From the NCBI GenBank assembly GCA_945911685.1, contig CAMEAW010000134.1, positions 1-7,908 on the forward strand: a stretch of 7,908 bases of DNA, written 5' to 3'. The stretch comes from Bordetella parapertussis (GTDB taxonomy: Bacteria > Pseudomonadota > Gammaproteobacteria > Burkholderiales > Burkholderiaceae_B). The position numbers were made by a program, and so were the translations under genes. Under the pieces are notes generated by a model. It was given only the letters and a program-made list of their open reading frames with translations, ran no database searches and was not told the DNA's origin. Shown in pieces: positions 6,978 to 7,908 of the stretch (position 1 is its first letter; each line of letters begins with the position of its first letter).

Positions 6978-6982
6978 AGGAG
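6978..6982 (+). promoter_or_regulatory. Ribosome binding site of gcdH
   Basis: AGGAG lies six bases before the ATG at 6989. It is the clearest Shine-Dalgarno in the window and fixes the gcdH start; it also suggests that gcdH is translated independently and strongly, unlike the preceding genes with weak sites. Confidence 0.8.
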
Positions 6983-6988
6983 CACGAC

Positions 6989-7908
6989 ATGGCCGCTGAA
7001 GCCTCATTTAACTGGGAAGACCCCCTCTTGCTGGACAGCCAGCTGACAGACGAAGAGCGCATGGTGCGTGACGCCGCGCGCGCGTACTGCCAAGACAAGC
7101 TTTTGCCACGCGTAGTCAACGCGTTTCGTAACGAAAAAACCGACGTCGAAATTTTTCCTGAGATGGGTGAGCTTGGCCTGTTAGGTGCAACGATCCCCAC
7201 TGAGTACGGCGGCTCTGGCTTGAACTACGTCAGCTACGGGTTGATCGCGCGCGAAGTCGAGCGCGTTGATTCAGGTTATCGCTCAATGATGTCAGTTCAA
7301 TCATCGCTCGTGATGCTGCCAATCAATGAGTTCGGCAGCGAAGAGCAAAAGCAAAAGTATTTGCCCAAGCTTGCTCGGGGTGAGTGGATTGGCTGTTTTG
7401 GTCTGACAGAACCCGACCATGGCTCTGACCCCGCCGGCATGGAAACCCGTGCCGTGAAAACGGCCCACGGCTATACGCTGACCGGCAACAAAATGTGGAT
7501 TTCGAATTCACCCATTGCCGACGTATTTGTCGTGTGGGGCAAGTGTGTGGGCGGCGACTACGACGGTCGCATCCGCGGCTTCATCCTTGAGAAGGGCATG
7601 AAAGGGCTGTCAGCACCTGCGATCCACGGCAAGGTCGGTTTACGCGCCTCAATCACAGGCCAAATCGTTATGGAAGGTGTCGAGATTGGCGACGAACAGA
7701 TGTTGCCTGGCGTCTCGGGCCTGAAGGGCCCCTTCACCTGCTTGAACTCAGCGCGCTTTGGGATTGCCTGGGGTGCGCTCGGTGCAGCCGAGTTCTGCTG
7801 GCACATGGCGCGTCAGTACACGCTTGATCGCAAACAGTTTGGTCGCCCCTTGGCGGCTAACCAACTGATCCAGAAAAAACTGGCCGATATGCAAACCGAG
7901 ATCACACT
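6989..7908 (+). CDS. gcdH: Glutaryl-CoA dehydrogenase (partial, 3' end beyond the window)
   Basis: The first 306 codons of an enzyme of about 395 residues; it oxidises and decarboxylates glutaryl-CoA to crotonyl-CoA in lysine, tryptophan and glutarate breakdown, using FAD and electron transfer flavoprotein. The N-terminus [18 protein letters not shown] is typical of bacterial Gcd[14 protein letters not shown] (residues 96-108) contains Arg98, matching the arginine (Arg94 in mature human GCDH) that binds the substrate's free carboxylate, the main feature separating this family from other acyl-CoA dehydrogenases. [12 protein letters not shown] (137-148) and [15 protein letters not shown] line the flavin site; [43 protein letters not shown] and the [21 protein letters not shown] stretch all follow the human protein closely. 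The catalytic glutamate (Glu370 in human) lies past the window edge, so activity cannot be confirmed. No frameshift is seen. The neighbouring regulator often found beside gcdH (LysR type) is absent from the 5' side. Confidence 0.95.
   Translation, partial: MAAEASFNWEDPLLLDSQLTDEERMVRDAARAYCQDKLLPRVVNAFRNEKTDVEIFPEMGELGLLGATIPTEYGGSGLNYVSYGLIAREVERVDSGYRSMMSVQSSLVMLPINEFGSEEQKQKYLPKLARGEWIGCFGLTEPDHGSDPAGMETRAVKTAHGYTLTGNKMWISNSPIADVFVVWGKCVGGDYDGRIRGFILEKGMKGLSAPAIHGKVGLRASITGQIVMEGVEIGDEQMLPGVSGLKGPFTCLNSARFGIAWGALGAAEFCWHMARQYTLDRKQFGRPLAANQLIQKKLADMQTEIT

Noticed and set aside
6837..7046. Short + strand frame spanning the gap before gcdH
   Set aside because: It runs through the inverted repeat and into gcdH in a different frame, with no family resemblance and no ribosome site.

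Overview
The window is 7.9 kb of densely packed bacterial DNA in which every credible gene reads on the + strand. Protein families recalled from memory (a PdxH of the proteobacterial type, a flavin reductase-like protein, an L-2-hydroxyglutarate oxidase-like flavoprotein, an AidB-like acyl-CoA dehydrogenase, a stand-alone thiamine-diphosphate enzyme and a bacterial GcdH), together with moderate-to-high GC, point to a betaproteobacterium, probably Burkholderiales and perhaps Alcaligenaceae. That placement is inference; no search was run.

Left part (1-2149): the last 38 codons of an unidentified gene with a hydrophobic stretch and a proline-rich tail; 5 bases later a ChaC-type gamma-glutamylcyclotransferase; a 229-base gap; then pdxH (pyridoxamine 5'-phosphate oxidase), whose stop codon is one base away from the start of a small flavin reductase-like protein. 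The ChaC gene ends in a CAG/CAA-rich glutamine run, and its reading frame stays open and Gln-rich for 36 more codons after the TAA.

Middle part (2172-5061): an FAD-dependent oxidoreductase of the L-2-hydroxyglutarate oxidase (LhgO/L2HGDH) type, an 82-base gap with a weak hairpin, and a 562-residue AidB-like acyl-CoA dehydrogenase.

Right part (5062-7908): a thiamine-diphosphate enzyme of the acetolactate synthase/decarboxylase superfamily with unknown substrate, preceded by a compact 7-8-7 dyad; then a 175-base gap holding a long nested inverted repeat; then gcdH (glutaryl-CoA dehydrogenase), which runs off the window end after about 306 codons.

Functional theme: cofactor and thiol housekeeping on the left, then a run of small-acid and acyl-CoA enzymes. 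LhgO-like and GcdH proteins can both belong to lysine/glutarate breakdown, and the AidB-like/ThDP gene pair between them could belong to the same or a neighbouring acyl-CoA pathway, but the sequence alone does not prove this. I see no mobile element, CRISPR array, tRNA, rRNA or defence system. The most unusual non-coding signal is the nested inverted repeat upstream of gcdH.
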